Source of the DNA: Reticulitermes lucifugus | Taxonomy: Eukaryota; Arthropoda; Insecta; Blattodea; Rhinotermitidae | NCBI GenBank assembly: GCA_026260175.1 | Contig: JAKCWW010000001.1 | Span: 22,783 to 86,782 of the forward strand | Length of the DNA: 64,000 nucleotides | Direction of reading: 5' to 3' | Shown here: piece after piece, positions 36,961 to 48,700 of the stretch | Position numbering within the stretch: the first letter of the stretch is position 1 | How the letters are laid out: each line of letters opens with the position of its first letter | Program-made: the position numbers and the translations under genes | The notes under the pieces: model-generated | The model's database searches: none | What the model was told of the DNA's origin: nothing | Seen by the model: only the letters and a program-made list of their open reading frames with translations

Positions 36961-38134
36961 GATCAGCATTGGGTGCTGTGCGTGAATTTAATTTTTCTTT
37001 CTGTCCGTGCAGTGTAACCCTGCGTTACGCGATATTTGACAAACGGTTTAAGCTTGGGAAAGTTACTATCTTCCGGCATTTGACATCTTGTATTAGCCTC
37101 AAATCACACAGAATAGTAATAATAATTTCTGAATGCCGTTCACCGCTCACTTAAATTTGGCTGAAATAATTTTAGCTGAAACTTAAAAAAACTAAAAGCA
37201 GTGACTCAGTATACAAGATAATCCCGGAATAGTCTACAGTTATTCAGCTGATGAGTAAATTGTTTCTAGTGGAACCCCGAAGCTTGTTAGAGTTATGCAA
37301 TTTCGCCTGTGTACCTAATGAACCAGGACTTCACATTCAGTTCTTCTATATTGTCATATTTTGTGTGCATAGAAAGTTTCACTATGGAACATATTACGTA
37401 CTGGCCAACGGATACTGTCTCTCTCTTCTGGTCAAAAAACACCACCCCCTCTCCATTTCCTACATCATAATAGTTTGTTATGGAATTCACAAGACCAAGG
37501 AACTGGCTTCCTTTTGAGTCATTTCATTTTGATCCCACGTGCTCATATCTCAGTTTCTAGCATGCATTTTAATATTGTCCTCCCAGCTGTGCTTCTGTCT
37601 TCAGAGTACAGTTTTTTCTTCCAAGTTCAGAGACCGAAGTTCTATATCGAAGTGTTATGCATGCTGTGAATCTCCCTGCCTTCTAACAGTGTCAGAACAA
37701 AGTTAGAAATAATGAAGTCTTTCCTTATAGGCTTCTATATTTCACAGTTTATGACATATTTTATTTCTCTTAGGTTCAAAATATCCGTCTGAGCACTTTG
37801 TTTTCATGCATTCACAGTTTTTCTTACTTCAGAGTCAGGAACATAAAACTACAGAAAGAATTATTTACAAGATGAAAGAAGAAAAAATACTGACATGAAA
37901 AAGCACGGGCAGGTTTTGAAGAGTACCCACTCTTAGGAAAACAAAGACTGCTGAATTATGAAATATGTTCCTCTGCATTCACAACGATGCATGTGCAATA
38001 CCACACCATATATTCAGCATCGGATTTATTGTTTACTTTTTAATTTTCTTTCCTACAAGATCAAACCGATTCACTCTACCAAAAGATATTTATCACACTG
38101 GCACAGAATTGTCTGCTTTGCGGTATCGAAGACC

Positions 38135-38660
38135 TCACACACACACACACACACATACACACTTACTAACACACACTTACTAACACACACTCACACACAC
38201 ATACACACTTACTAACGCACACTTACTAACACACACACTCACACACACTTACTAACACACACACACTTACTAACACACACACACTCACACACACTTACTA
38301 ACACACACTCACACACACTTACTAACACGCACTAACACACACACTCACACACACTTACTAACACACACACTCACACACACTTACTAACACACATACTCAC
38401 ACACACTAACACACACACACTTACTAACACACACACACACTTACTAACACACTAACACACACACTCACACACACTTACTAACACACACTCACACACACTT
38501 ACTGACACACACACTCACACACACACTTACTAAAACACACACACACTTACTAACACACACACACTTACTAACACACATACTCACACACACACTTACTAAC
38601 ACACACACTCACACACACACTTACTAACACACATACTCACACACACTTACTAACACACAC
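38135..38660 (+). repeat. CA / ACTAAC satellite
   Basis: Irregular tandem units built from CACACACACTTACTAACA with variants such as CATACTCACACACA. The array continues at 39025-39092 beyond the inserted LINE fragment. Confidence 0.92.
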
Positions 38661-39024
38661 TTCTTCTTCTTTGGTGCAACAGCCTTTTTAGGCCAAGATC
38701 GCCCCAATGATCTTCTTCTATTGATTCCTTTCCTGGGCTTTCCTTTTCCATTGGCTTACTTTAAGAGTCTTGAGGTCGTTTTCTACATCATCAAGCCACC
38801 GTGTATCTGGTCTTCCTACTTTCCTTTTTACATAAAATGGATCATTAAAAGTGACCTTTTTACAGGGGTTGTTATCATCTGTTCTAAATAGATGTCCTAG
38901 CCATCTCAATCGGTTGGCTTTTACCACTTTAATTACATCTGGCTCTTTATACACGTTGTAAATTTCTGTATTATATCTTATACGCCAAATGCCTCTATCA
39001 TTCACGGCCCCATATATTTTTCTC
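38661..39024 (-). mobile_element. LINE 3' fragment inserted in a satellite
   Basis: Minus-strand reading gives IYGAVNDRGIWRIRYNTEIY, ANRLRWLGHLFRTDDNNPCK, GRPDTRWLDDVENDLKTLKV and SQWKRKAQERNQ, then a stop where the family usually reads on, followed by KKIIGAILA and a second stop. It is the C-terminal tail of a LINE reverse-transcriptase ORF, from a different family than the copies at 15468 and 42951. The 3' end is GGCTGTTGCACCAAAGAAGAAG. The CA/ACTAAC satellite flanks both sides. Confidence 0.75.
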
Positions 39025-39092
39025 AAACACACACACTTACTAACACACATACTCACACACACTTACTGACACACACACACACACACACACCT
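39025..39092 (+). repeat. CA / ACTAAC satellite, right part
   Basis: Same unit as 38135-38660, so one array was split by the LINE fragment at 38661-39024. Confidence 0.9.
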
Positions 39093-39599
39093 TCCTTTCG
39101 ATACTCTTCTGGGCCAGTTGAATTCATTCACATTTATACTGTATTTCTCTGAACACGTTTTAATATTCTTCTCTTATTTACAATTATTCCTTCCAAATAA
39201 TGCTTTAATGTGCAAAAGAAACTTGAGTTCTCGTAATTTGGTATTCTTGGACACGATAATGCGTAGACCTATCCGAAATTACCCTGAAGACTGATTCAGA
39301 TTTTTCCCCCGGAATATTAGTACGCACTTTCCAGACTTCATACTGTGATGTTGCAGACGTTTACAGCATGAAACTTCACCACCGTGAAAAATCTAAATAT
39401 CATTCATAATGGATTTCTGACTGTCCTGTACATGATAGCCTACGTCGTGTATCCTGCTAATATCACGCTTCTTTCCTTAGTAACATATAACCATAATATG
39501 TCAATTGTAATAATTAAGGATGCCTTCATTACGTAAGATGTGCTGTTACTGATGTTGAGGTGCGAGTAACCCCAGGTTTTCAAGATTGTTTAAAGCTCT

Positions 39600-39864
39600 C
39601 CCATTACAGGCTTGGACAGGCTCTTAGGGCTGCAGGAGGTTGAGGCTCCCAGAATTTCGGCACATGAAGGTGGTAAGGTTGTCAGCCCTAAGCACCGGCC
39701 GCCTTTATCCCGCAGGAGATATCCCTGCTACTCATTTTTGTCGACCTCAGGGCCATAGTGCGGCCAGAAGGATTAAGTCAATGAAAAATCCCATCGATTC
39801 CATTGGGAATTGAACCTTCCGGCTTGTAGCGCAGTGACTCAACCAACTGCGTTACCGCGTACCC
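39600..39864 (-). mobile_element. tRNA-derived SINE, family A
   Basis: Same family as 26298-26602, beginning on the minus strand with GGGTACGCGGTAACGCAGTT and ending with CCAAGCCTGTAATGGG. It is inserted in the second copy of a duplicated block (37525-40090), and is absent from the corresponding place in the first copy. Confidence 0.85.
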
Positions 39865-40200
39865 TAATTGTTTCAAACATATTTAATATGAATCATAATA
39901 CATTATTATGGAAGTAAATATTATTTGGATTATTTTAGATCAGGCCTAAAATTGGTTTGGGTCTTGGTTGTAATTAATTTGTCCAACTTTCGGAAACCTT
40001 TGTTGAAGGCTTAGTCTTCTGTAAAACACAGTAATCTAGTTTTGTTTGTCACCTGCGTAGTAAGACCAGCAGCCAAAGTTTCCTTCTGTTTTTGTCACAA
40101 ACGTGCTGTGTAATAGGCGCACTTTGATTACAGGGTGTAAGAGGATAAACACGAGTGCATCATATACACCATAAGACACGGTAGTTAGATATCGACTTAC

Positions 40201-40423
40201 CCTGAGATACTGGTGTCTTGAACTCTGTCACGCATTTTCAACAAATTTGAAGTCACATGCTTCACGGTGTTGGCTAGTAGTCATATAAATAACGAGAAGA
40301 CTAAAAAATTCAAAAGTGTGTTGATGACGTATCCAGTGATGGTAGTAGCTGTGTCGTACATTACACGAAATATATAGAATGGGTTATTCCATGTTTGAAG
40401 TGGAACAGTGACTGTGCTAGTAC
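40201..40423 (-). pseudogene. Odorant receptor internal exon, probably a pseudogene
   Basis: Minus-strand translation gives TSTVTVPLQTWNNPFYIFRV, then MYDTATTITGYVINTLLNFL, then LLANTVKHVTSNLL. It aligns with residues of the receptor exon at 24469-25219 (VTLPFQTADSPFYVFRVIYA and LLANTLKHATENVLEL). The exon is bounded by TTTTAAG (acceptor) and GTAAGT (donor, 40195-40200). Between LFI and LLANT there is a TGA stop, and about six residues of the membrane helix present in the intact paralogue are missing. The donor phase also differs (2 here, 1 there). The TGA and the deletion indicate a decayed copy. A sequencing error could explain the stop but not also the deletion. No matching 5' exon was recognised at higher coordinates. 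Only this exon can be supported. Confidence 0.78.
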
Positions 40424-42950
40424 CTTAAAATAAGAAAGGAATTTCGTGTAATTTGTAAATGAACTACTGACAACAAATTTTAACCTTTCAGAGGCCCTCA
40501 GCATTTATATTTGCAGTTCTTTAAGACACATGGCAACAGAACTAAGTACAATTGCATCTTTGAATTAATCAGAATTAATTAATAGCAATTACAAAGAAAT
40601 GCGTGCACAGAGTTGACGTATGGACATTTTTATGTCGCAGTGGATGGGCATATATTGGAATATAATTTGATAAATGTGGTAGAAATGTGTTGTATTTTGT
40701 ATTATGTTACTAAGTGCATGAAACGGTTTGTTTGGAATAAGCACACTTAACGAAATGTCAAGTTGTTTATTAATGAAACAATAAGAGGACATATCACGAT
40801 TTCAGGATCCTTGAATGCTGAACTTTATATTGTCTTGGATAATTTTTCATAAATAATATAACAGTGTAGGGTCTATGTAAAGAAATTCAGGATAACTTAA
40901 AATGTTGCAGTTCCTTCTTCTGTGTTTAAAGGTATCGGAAGACGTATTCCTTTATGCAGTAGTTAAAAAAAAACATAAATTATTGATAATACAGTTGATG
41001 GTCTGACTGCAAACCGAACACTGTTTCTGCCTCTGTTACTCGGGATTTTGTAAGAAAGTGCAGTACTATATTTATGCGACACGTATTCCTATATGACATC
41101 TCTTTTAGAGTTAGAAAAAGTAAATGGAGTCAGAAAGGATTATAAGTCCAATTTCTACGTTTAACGTTCTGTCACTGTGCTGTTATATGTAATTCGTAAC
41201 TCCAAGGAGGGAAGTCATCAACAAGCTGAGATTTAATCACGTGGTCAAGAAAATCCTTGCTGTTTATAGAACCAACAATTCATCACCATGGTCAGAAGTG
41301 TTTGGATCTTCTCCTGATTCAGAATAATTATTTATTTCATACACTCAAAATCTGCTACTTTAATAAATTGTAATTTCCTTCCATTTAATACAAAATCCAG
41401 AATCTTGTCACAAATGTTAAATATTGCGAATAAGATTGTGTGTAGTTTTATTATCCTATCATAAACCCGTCTTTTACCAATATCTGAGTTCTTTAATTGG
41501 TCACCCTCAATAATATGTCATTTGATGACGAGTAAAAGGATTAAGATTTTGGCTATAAATGTTTCTCCTAACTGTTCTTCCTTTCTCTTAAGTATTATTC
41601 TGAATCCCACTCACCGAATGCTCTTCCTCAAGGTTGACAGAGACATAAGCTTCATAACCATATCAAACGGCAGTTAAACTTGTGGTTCTTTGTGCTTCAG
41701 TCGTTCAGTCTTCACATGCAGTGTGGAAAGAGGGGAGAATCTGAAATGAATGGTGACAAGGATTCTTCGAATTATTCTTTTTTATTTTCTAACATATACT
41801 GCACATAATTTTTATTGTGTACGTGCACAGTCTAATAAACGTATTTCTGATTTATTGCACTTTGCTATAATAATTAGGCACACGGGTACATTTCGAGTTA
41901 GAAGATTGAATGGAATAAGAGTACATACAACATGAAAATATTTATCAAAAATTTCCTCTGACTTCATTTCTACATCCTTTAAGCACAGTGTTTTTAGCTA
42001 TTACAATTTCCTCTCAAGACTGTATTTTTTGGTACTTCAATGCAGAGCATCTTGTTATTTTCTAAAAAGGCTTTCCAGAACCTGGGCTTTTAGCAATGCA
42101 TTTCTTGTGTGTCTTAGGACTGATCACGTACCTCGAAGCGACGGCCCTGAAGAGTTTTTCCTTTTATTTACAAGCTTCAACTCCAAGGTGGAACATTAAT
42201 CAGAGCGCTACTTGTGACGTTTTGTGATGCAAATTTTCTAAATATTTTGGTTTATTGAAAAAACTTTATTACATATTTACACTCCTTATCATACCAACTA
42301 ACTAAAAACAATTGGCTAGCATGTGGTTTCACTGGAGAAACTTGACGGTTGATTAGTAAGCCATGAAATTTTGTATGGAACCCGTATATTCAGTGCCGTA
42401 TTCACAACAGCCAACTCTAGACACTAACCCCGAGCCACTTTAATCAAGTTCATAGCATGACACCCCATTCCTCTTTTGATATAATCCTCCCCTCTGCACG
42501 TACAGCCAGAATGTTATATAAGGAAAGGCAGTCAATAGAGCGCACTTCACACATTTCAGGTTGTGAACAGTATGTCTGTAATAATCAACGAAAATAATGT
42601 AACTTTCTGTATTCTTACAGTCTAAAATGAATAGTTGTGCATGGAAATGTGATTTACAGTTGCACGAAATGGTGAAGAGCAGGTTAATGGGGGGGGGGGT
42701 GCTGCATTGCCTATTCCGAATCCACCGCACTGTCTAAGAGTTGGCTAAACGTAATGTCAGTTGTCACACAAGAATGCACATACGTGCTTCTGCCAGCATT
42801 CGGAACATCTACACTGCAATCACTTTCCTCAAACAATTCTCGGTTGCCTCCTAAATATGTATCAGAACGCGAGTAGGCACATAATATGTTTCCGTTTTTG
42901 GAAAGTAGATTTTTAGTATAAAACATACACGGATTTATTGCTATACGAGT
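40424..42950. other. No recognised exon upstream of the receptor pseudogene
   Basis: AT-rich; 5' exons of the pseudogene were looked for on the minus strand and not found. Confidence 0.4.
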
Positions 42951-43165
42951 AATATGGAGAAGATCAGTTGGACCGATCGTGTGAGAAATGAAGAAGTATT
43001 AAACAGAGTCAAGGAGNNNNNNNNNNNNNNNNNNNNNNNNNNNNNNNNNNNNNNNNNNNNNNNNNNNNNNNNNNNNNNNNNNNNNNNNNNNNNNNNNNNN
43101 NNAACTCGCTTTGGAAGAGGCTACGGACCTGTCGTAAGACAGACTACAGAATGAATGAATATTTC
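42951..43165 (+). mobile_element. LINE 3' fragment of the same family, with assembly gap
   Basis: MEKISWTDRVRNEEVLNRVK precedes an 86-base gap (43017-43102), after which TRFGRGYGPVVRQTTE and a stop follow, as in the copy at 15468-15722. A GAATGAATGAAT tail ends it. By comparison with the other copy the gap is likely shorter than the missing sequence. Confidence 0.72.
43017..43102. other. Assembly gap (86 N)
   Basis: Inside a LINE 3' fragment. Confidence 0.95.
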
Positions 43166-44070
43166 GTGAAAGGGTAACTTACATTTACTTGTGATTAGAC
43201 GCACCTTTCTGCGTAATCAGTCTGCTTTTGCTAGCTGCTGTGTCAAGACAGAAATTCAGTACAGGCACTTTTGAATTGCTAGGATGAGGGGCCTACCCTG
43301 TCACTCTTCTTGTTAACACAACTCGGCCATCAATCAAATGTGTTTTTAAGCCCCTTTTTTTCTCACATTGCCAAGGCATATTAGTAAGGTACAGAGAATT
43401 ACGGTACTTAGACAGGAACAGGAGTTTTGCGTCCAACTAAGGAGGAGCTTTAAGCAGGTATCAGCATGCACCTGTGTGTGTGTTGCGTTGACATCGAAGG
43501 GCAATTTGATATATTTCCTTCAGCTCTCATTGCAGCTAATTGTGAAAGTCTACCAGTTAGTAGTGTTAGCCTACGCTCAATCTTATCCACCTTTCCCCAT
43601 AGAGTTAATATCTCACTTGTGGTTAGCTAAATGTTCCGTCCGTCTCATCCCCCTTTGTTTTGTTTTCCTTAATATGACCCAATATAAAGTTTATTTTACC
43701 TTTTAGTACCAGGTCTTACGCATAAACATATTTTTAGAATGCTAGTGTGTTGACTGCTTTTTCATGAAACCAATCATAATTTCCTGAACATGAGCATCAT
43801 TATCATAAACTTTCCGATCTGTTTTCCGAAGAGTCCAAGTTTCAGTACCGTACAGAGCTATGTTCAAAATGTAGCATTACACTAATAGACTTAAATTATA
43901 ATATTTATGTGTAGGTTGTCCGATTTTCACGCCGGGTTGTTCAGACTGTGGCATTCTAGATTTTGACACTGTGAAATTTTGTAGGTCGATACTGACATTT
44001 CGGTGGAACATGCGATTCAAATCGTATCAGAGCTGTATTCACTGCGGTGTCAAAATTGCACCTAATCCCC

Positions 44071-44117
44071 TAACCCTGAAGATGGTGGTAGTCTGTTCCT
44101 CCGAAACGTTGGAATCC
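44071..44117 (+). ncRNA. Hammerhead-like motif of the CGAAACGTTGG class
   Basis: CC, CTGAAGA (44076-44082), a GGTGG/CCTCC hairpin with one mismatch, GAAA (44103-44106), CG, TT, GG. Core bases are complete, but stem III is reduced to the palindrome ACGT, which could form only between two molecules. Confidence 0.42.
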
Positions 44118-44805
44118 ACCCATAAGACTACTGGATGTAGAGACCACGTAGACCACAATCGGCGTCATATTTGATTTACAATTCTGTCAGAAACGCAACT
44201 TCATATTTATGTAACACATTGTTACATCTTATTTGCCTGGGTTTCAAATGTTCCAGTTTCGTTTAGACAGATATCCTGAGCTGTTTAATGGAACGGACCG
44301 GTCATCATTTTGCCTTCATGGATAAATAGTCTAGGTTTCATTCTTAAAATATTGCGATGAGAATCCAATTTGCTGAAGTGGAATTCAGTCTTGTCATTAA
44401 CATGTGGTATTAAGCTTTGTAAGGGCTTCTGTTGGAGCCGGGGGGTCAGGCTGACAGTGTAAGGAGATGCGAATTTTGTGTGATTATTGCCTCTAACATT
44501 TCCCTGTCGCTGAGGGAAAGTGACAGCACATAATTAGCTTTCGCTACAAATTTCGAGTGAGGCCGTACAGGACAATCGACACGTCAAGAGACCTCCCGTC
44601 ATATTTGCTGCTTGAAACAGAACGTAAATTGCAAACAATATCAATGAAACCTTTCTAATGAACCCTGTAGCTTTGTTTTGTCATTAGGAGCTAGAATATC
44701 ACACATTGTAGGTTATTGTTCTCACTCACTCTTCAGAATGTTTATATGCCTGTAAAAGTATAGTCCCATTTCTTAGCGAAGTGATATTGGCTGAATTTTT
44801 TACGT

Positions 44806-45256
44806 CAGTGTTTCCCAAACTTTTTTACTCGCGGACCCCTTTTGACTTCAAAAAAATAACCACGGATCCTCACATCCTTGCTTAATTGTATATAGGTTGT
44901 CCGGATGATAGGTATACAAAGTTAAAAATTTATATCTCAGAACTGATTTTACTTAGATACAAACAAACACCAGTAGCATACATAACAATGCATTGCATGA
45001 TTTGACATTAATTAAAACGATTGTCGCTCGCTTTGAGGGTGCAGGAAGCTTCTAATTAATTAGATATTCTAAAGGTCGTACGAAATAAACATATCGCCAA
45101 TTAAAGAAGTTCCTCAATCATTTTAACAAAATATTATTCCTTTGGTTTACACAATAAGTATATTTCAAAGTAGCCATTACAGAACTGCAACCATGGATCC
45201 ATGGGAACTGCTGGCGGATCCGTTGGGATCCGCGGAGCACACTCTGGGAACCGATG
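44806..45256. mobile_element. hAT-like non-autonomous element
   Basis: The left end CAGTGTTTCCCAAACTTTTT with CGCGGACCCC, and the right end GATCCGCGGAGCACACTCTGGGAACC, are inverted copies of a hAT-type terminus. The flanks TTTTACGT (44798-44805) and GTTTACGT (45257-45264) match at 7 of 8 bases, the duplication length used by hAT transposases. It has no coding capacity. Confidence 0.75.
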
Positions 45257-45490
45257 GTTTACGTAATAGAAATATGACGAAATACATTTCTGCAAATTTA
45301 ATATCCTCTGGGCTTTATTCACGGACTTTCATTGCACAGTTTCACAAATAGGTGTAACCCCAAGGGGAGGACAATTGAACAAAATGCGTTACATATCAAC
45401 GGAATGACAGCATAAAAAAGTTGCAAAACTTGTAAAGTGTTGTTTGTTTTCTTTAAAAGTAAGAAAAAACAGTTATTTTAACCACCGTAA

Positions 45491-45706
45491 GCTATCCCAT
45501 TACAGGCCTGGACAGGCCCTTAGGGCTCCAGGAGTTTGAGGCTCCCAGAATTTCTAGACAGTCGGTACATGATGGTGGTAAGGTTGTCAGCCCTACGCAC
45601 CGGCCGCCTTTACGCCCAGAATATATTCCTGGTACTATTTCTGTTAGAGGCTTAGTCCACCCCATGGCCATAGTGCGGCTGGAGAGATTAAGCCAATGAA
45701 AAATTA
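45491..45706 (-). mobile_element. 5'-truncated family A SINE with target duplication
   Basis: Only the body and 3' end of family A are present, as expected for a truncated retroposition. The flanks TAACCACCGTAA (45479-45490) and TAACCACCATAA (45707-45718) match at 11 of 12 bases. Confidence 0.83.
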
Positions 45707-45718
45707 TAACCACCATAA

Positions 45719-48700
45719 TCTCATATATATTTGTTTCAGAAGATATTAATCATTTAAATTGTAACAGCGATACAAAGAAGTAAATTGATTTCTGAATAAT
45801 GGCAAATACAATTACGTAAAGCTACAAGATACGAAAAATGAGAAAGTAGATTTTGAGGATTAGTTGGCTATATCCTCTCTCTGAAATCTTATCAACTTCC
45901 CTTTTTTTTTCAAAATTGTTACAGATATAATTACAGAAGTGAGTATTGTCTCCTGAAGTTGATGCAGTTTTGTCGCACATTTCCGAGTGTGTGTGAGACC
46001 AGATTGATTTCCTGATAGAGCAAACCATATCTCTTGTTTCGTCAATCACTAATTGCGACAGACACAAAACACAAAAAGGCGATTTATTTTTTTTAATTCT
46101 GACATCTTATTAAAAGGCAGGCTTTCGCATGCAATTCGAAATTTTCTCTTACTGCTCTTTCAAACTTACAATTTCAGGCGACGATTTGATTATTGTATTG
46201 AAAAAAGTTGTTATGTCGCAAAACTTTAATAATCACCGTCTAGGAGAATTCTATGTCGATCGTTTTTCTGAGAACGAAAGGAGTGTCATAGCCTTGAATC
46301 TTATATTTAATTTGTTGACATTTTTCTTTTCCACTTTAATTTTTCGATCAGTACTTCTCTCCATTTCTATTATCACTTTCCCTTTCTGTGCATCTCAACG
46401 GACACAAAGGCTGTTGTAGACGTAGTTTGTCCTCCCTTTGATAATTAGCTGATGTTTGAGAATTGTGCTGCTGGGTCAGAGAACACATTACATGAATGGA
46501 GTAGTCTCGGTTTGCTTCCTGCAGCACATATCGTGTGTGCGGTTGCTCCAGCCACATCCCGCTATTTCTGTATCTCTGCGTCTTCATCGTTTCGCAGATG
46601 TTAGGCTTCAAGTAGTAGATGAATAGTCGGAGGTTTCTTTGAGGGAGAGACAGCAAGAACGCACGTTGACACAGTATGATGATAACTTGGTCTGTTTAAA
46701 GATGTGTAGTAGGTTAGTTCTTACCCCCCTCCCCAGACACACACACACCCACACTGCTCTTGTCGTTATATCTGAGAGAGAATAGAGGGTACGAGATCCA
46801 AGTACAGTGTATATGACTTCAAACCCTTTATTATTTACAAATGAAACGATTTAAGGTCTTTAAACTCTGACGCACCAGAACTTTGTTTGTACTGGTTCCG
46901 GATTCTACATCAAAGTTAGAGAGAAACTGTACTGCCTCTAGTTCATACATGGCGTAAATAGTATTTTATTCTGAGATCATACAACATGAATGTTGTTATA
47001 ACGTTTTGAATGTAATGAGGGGAAACGGTTAAGTTTCGACGTTGAAATTTACAGGAGAGTCGATTTGAGGATTTGCACCTAAATGTATTCTAAATGTAAG
47101 AGAGCAGTGTTTGTCTTTATTGATCAATATTAAATATAACAGGAAATATCATAAGAAATTGAGATTTTGGGCTAAAATTGATACTGCTACTGCGTACAAC
47201 TTCACGTTTTAATAAGGTAAAATTGGATGGAGTTGTAAGCGCGTGATCTTTTCTTTGGAGTACCTCGTACAATTGTTCAGACGAGCCCTCTTATTAATTC
47301 TTTCTTTCCTTCTTAGTCTGACCTCTTGTACCTACTCTTTGTAGGTGTATACGGTGATAGTTGCACCTGATTACCCTCAAAGACACACACACACACACAA
47401 GGTAAGACTCCTCTGGACGAGTGATCGGTCCGTCTTGTAGACCTCTACCTGACAACACGTAACACTCACAAGAGAGAGATCCATGCCCCTAGCGGGATTC
47501 GAAAACGCAATCCCCAACAAGCGATCGGCTGCAAATCCCCGCCTTAGGCCACGCGGTCACCTGAATCGGCCCTTTTTTTACTTATTGGATGTAAATCCAC
47601 TGAGTTGAGCTACTTACATACAGCTGTCCAACCAAACTACAAAAACAGACTTAAAACCAATTTTAATATAGGTATTTTGTCGACAGTAGGCGTGATGGTT
47701 TCGGTCCTTTGACGTCAGATATTTTTTTATCCTATACAGTAGACGTAATAGTTATGCCATTACAGTTAAGTTTTTATTGTATTGACTACTGGAAATCCTC
47801 TACTACTTACGTAGTCTTTGCACATACTATTGTGCTTTGGTTCCTCTTAATATAAGGAATGGCATTTTTATATAGGGAGAGTATTTTACATGACAAATGT
47901 CGCTGGTCATTTCCCTCAGTTTTCTTAACTTACAAAACTTCAACGTGCAATTAAGGACGTGTTTTTTACGTCTGACGAGTGTCTGTGAGCAGAAGAAAAC
48001 CACATCAAGCGTCTTCTTTATATAAGGTTAATAAAAAACTAACATTAACTGCCATACAACGAACGAAACCACGTGGACCGCGACACAAGGAAGATTGGAT
48101 TAGCAGCGAGCGCTGCGCTTTGTTTCCTGTTGTCACGCGAAGAGGTCTAAGTGAAGACAGATGCAAGTTGTTAGATAAAATAATGCTTTTGTATTACAGA
48201 TGTAATGGCTATACAATTTTGCCATGTTTTCTCTTAATTTAAATAGTGGTAGTTCCTGTACTTTAGATGTAATAATTATAAAAGCCTTCCTTTGACCCTC
48301 TTCATGTAAGTAATTATATTTTCTAATTTGTTGAAGTATTTGTGACCGTCGTCTGTGACAATAGTTCACGTCTCTTCAAGAGTGAAGTGAATGCTTAGTG
48401 TTGTGTGACTAATTTCTCCGATCTCTTCAGTTTATCATTTTGACATGTTCGATAATAACAGAACGAATCTGTTAATAATTTATGTTTTATGAATGCAGGT
48501 TACTGTGGTCTGCAAAGTTAGGCAGTGCGTAATGGATACAGTCAACGGGATGGCACGTGACAGTTTGTGGCATGGCATGCTGGGAATAAATGTAGCTACC
48601 CTTGTGTATTATATTTCGTCGTTCATTTCAAAGAGAATCGTGCATCAAATGTTGCGGTTTTATTCCATATAGATTTTAATTAGTTGGTATAATTCAAATT

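Larger units (their letters stand above)
37525..40090. repeat. Duplicated block, copy 2, split by later insertions
   Basis: Same landmarks in the same order as 13840-15250: GTTCTATATCGAAGTGTTAT, GATGCATGTGCAATACCACACC, CATGAAACTTCACCACCGTG, CATTCATAATGGATTTCTGA. It is interrupted by the satellite plus LINE (about 38135-39092) and by a family A SINE (39600-39864). The odorant receptor pseudogene exon begins about 110 bases beyond its right end. Confidence 0.73.

Noticed and set aside
38135-39092. Regular spacing that could suggest a CRISPR-like array
   Set aside because: Units are simple CA/ACTAAC satellite without unique spacers, in a eukaryotic context.
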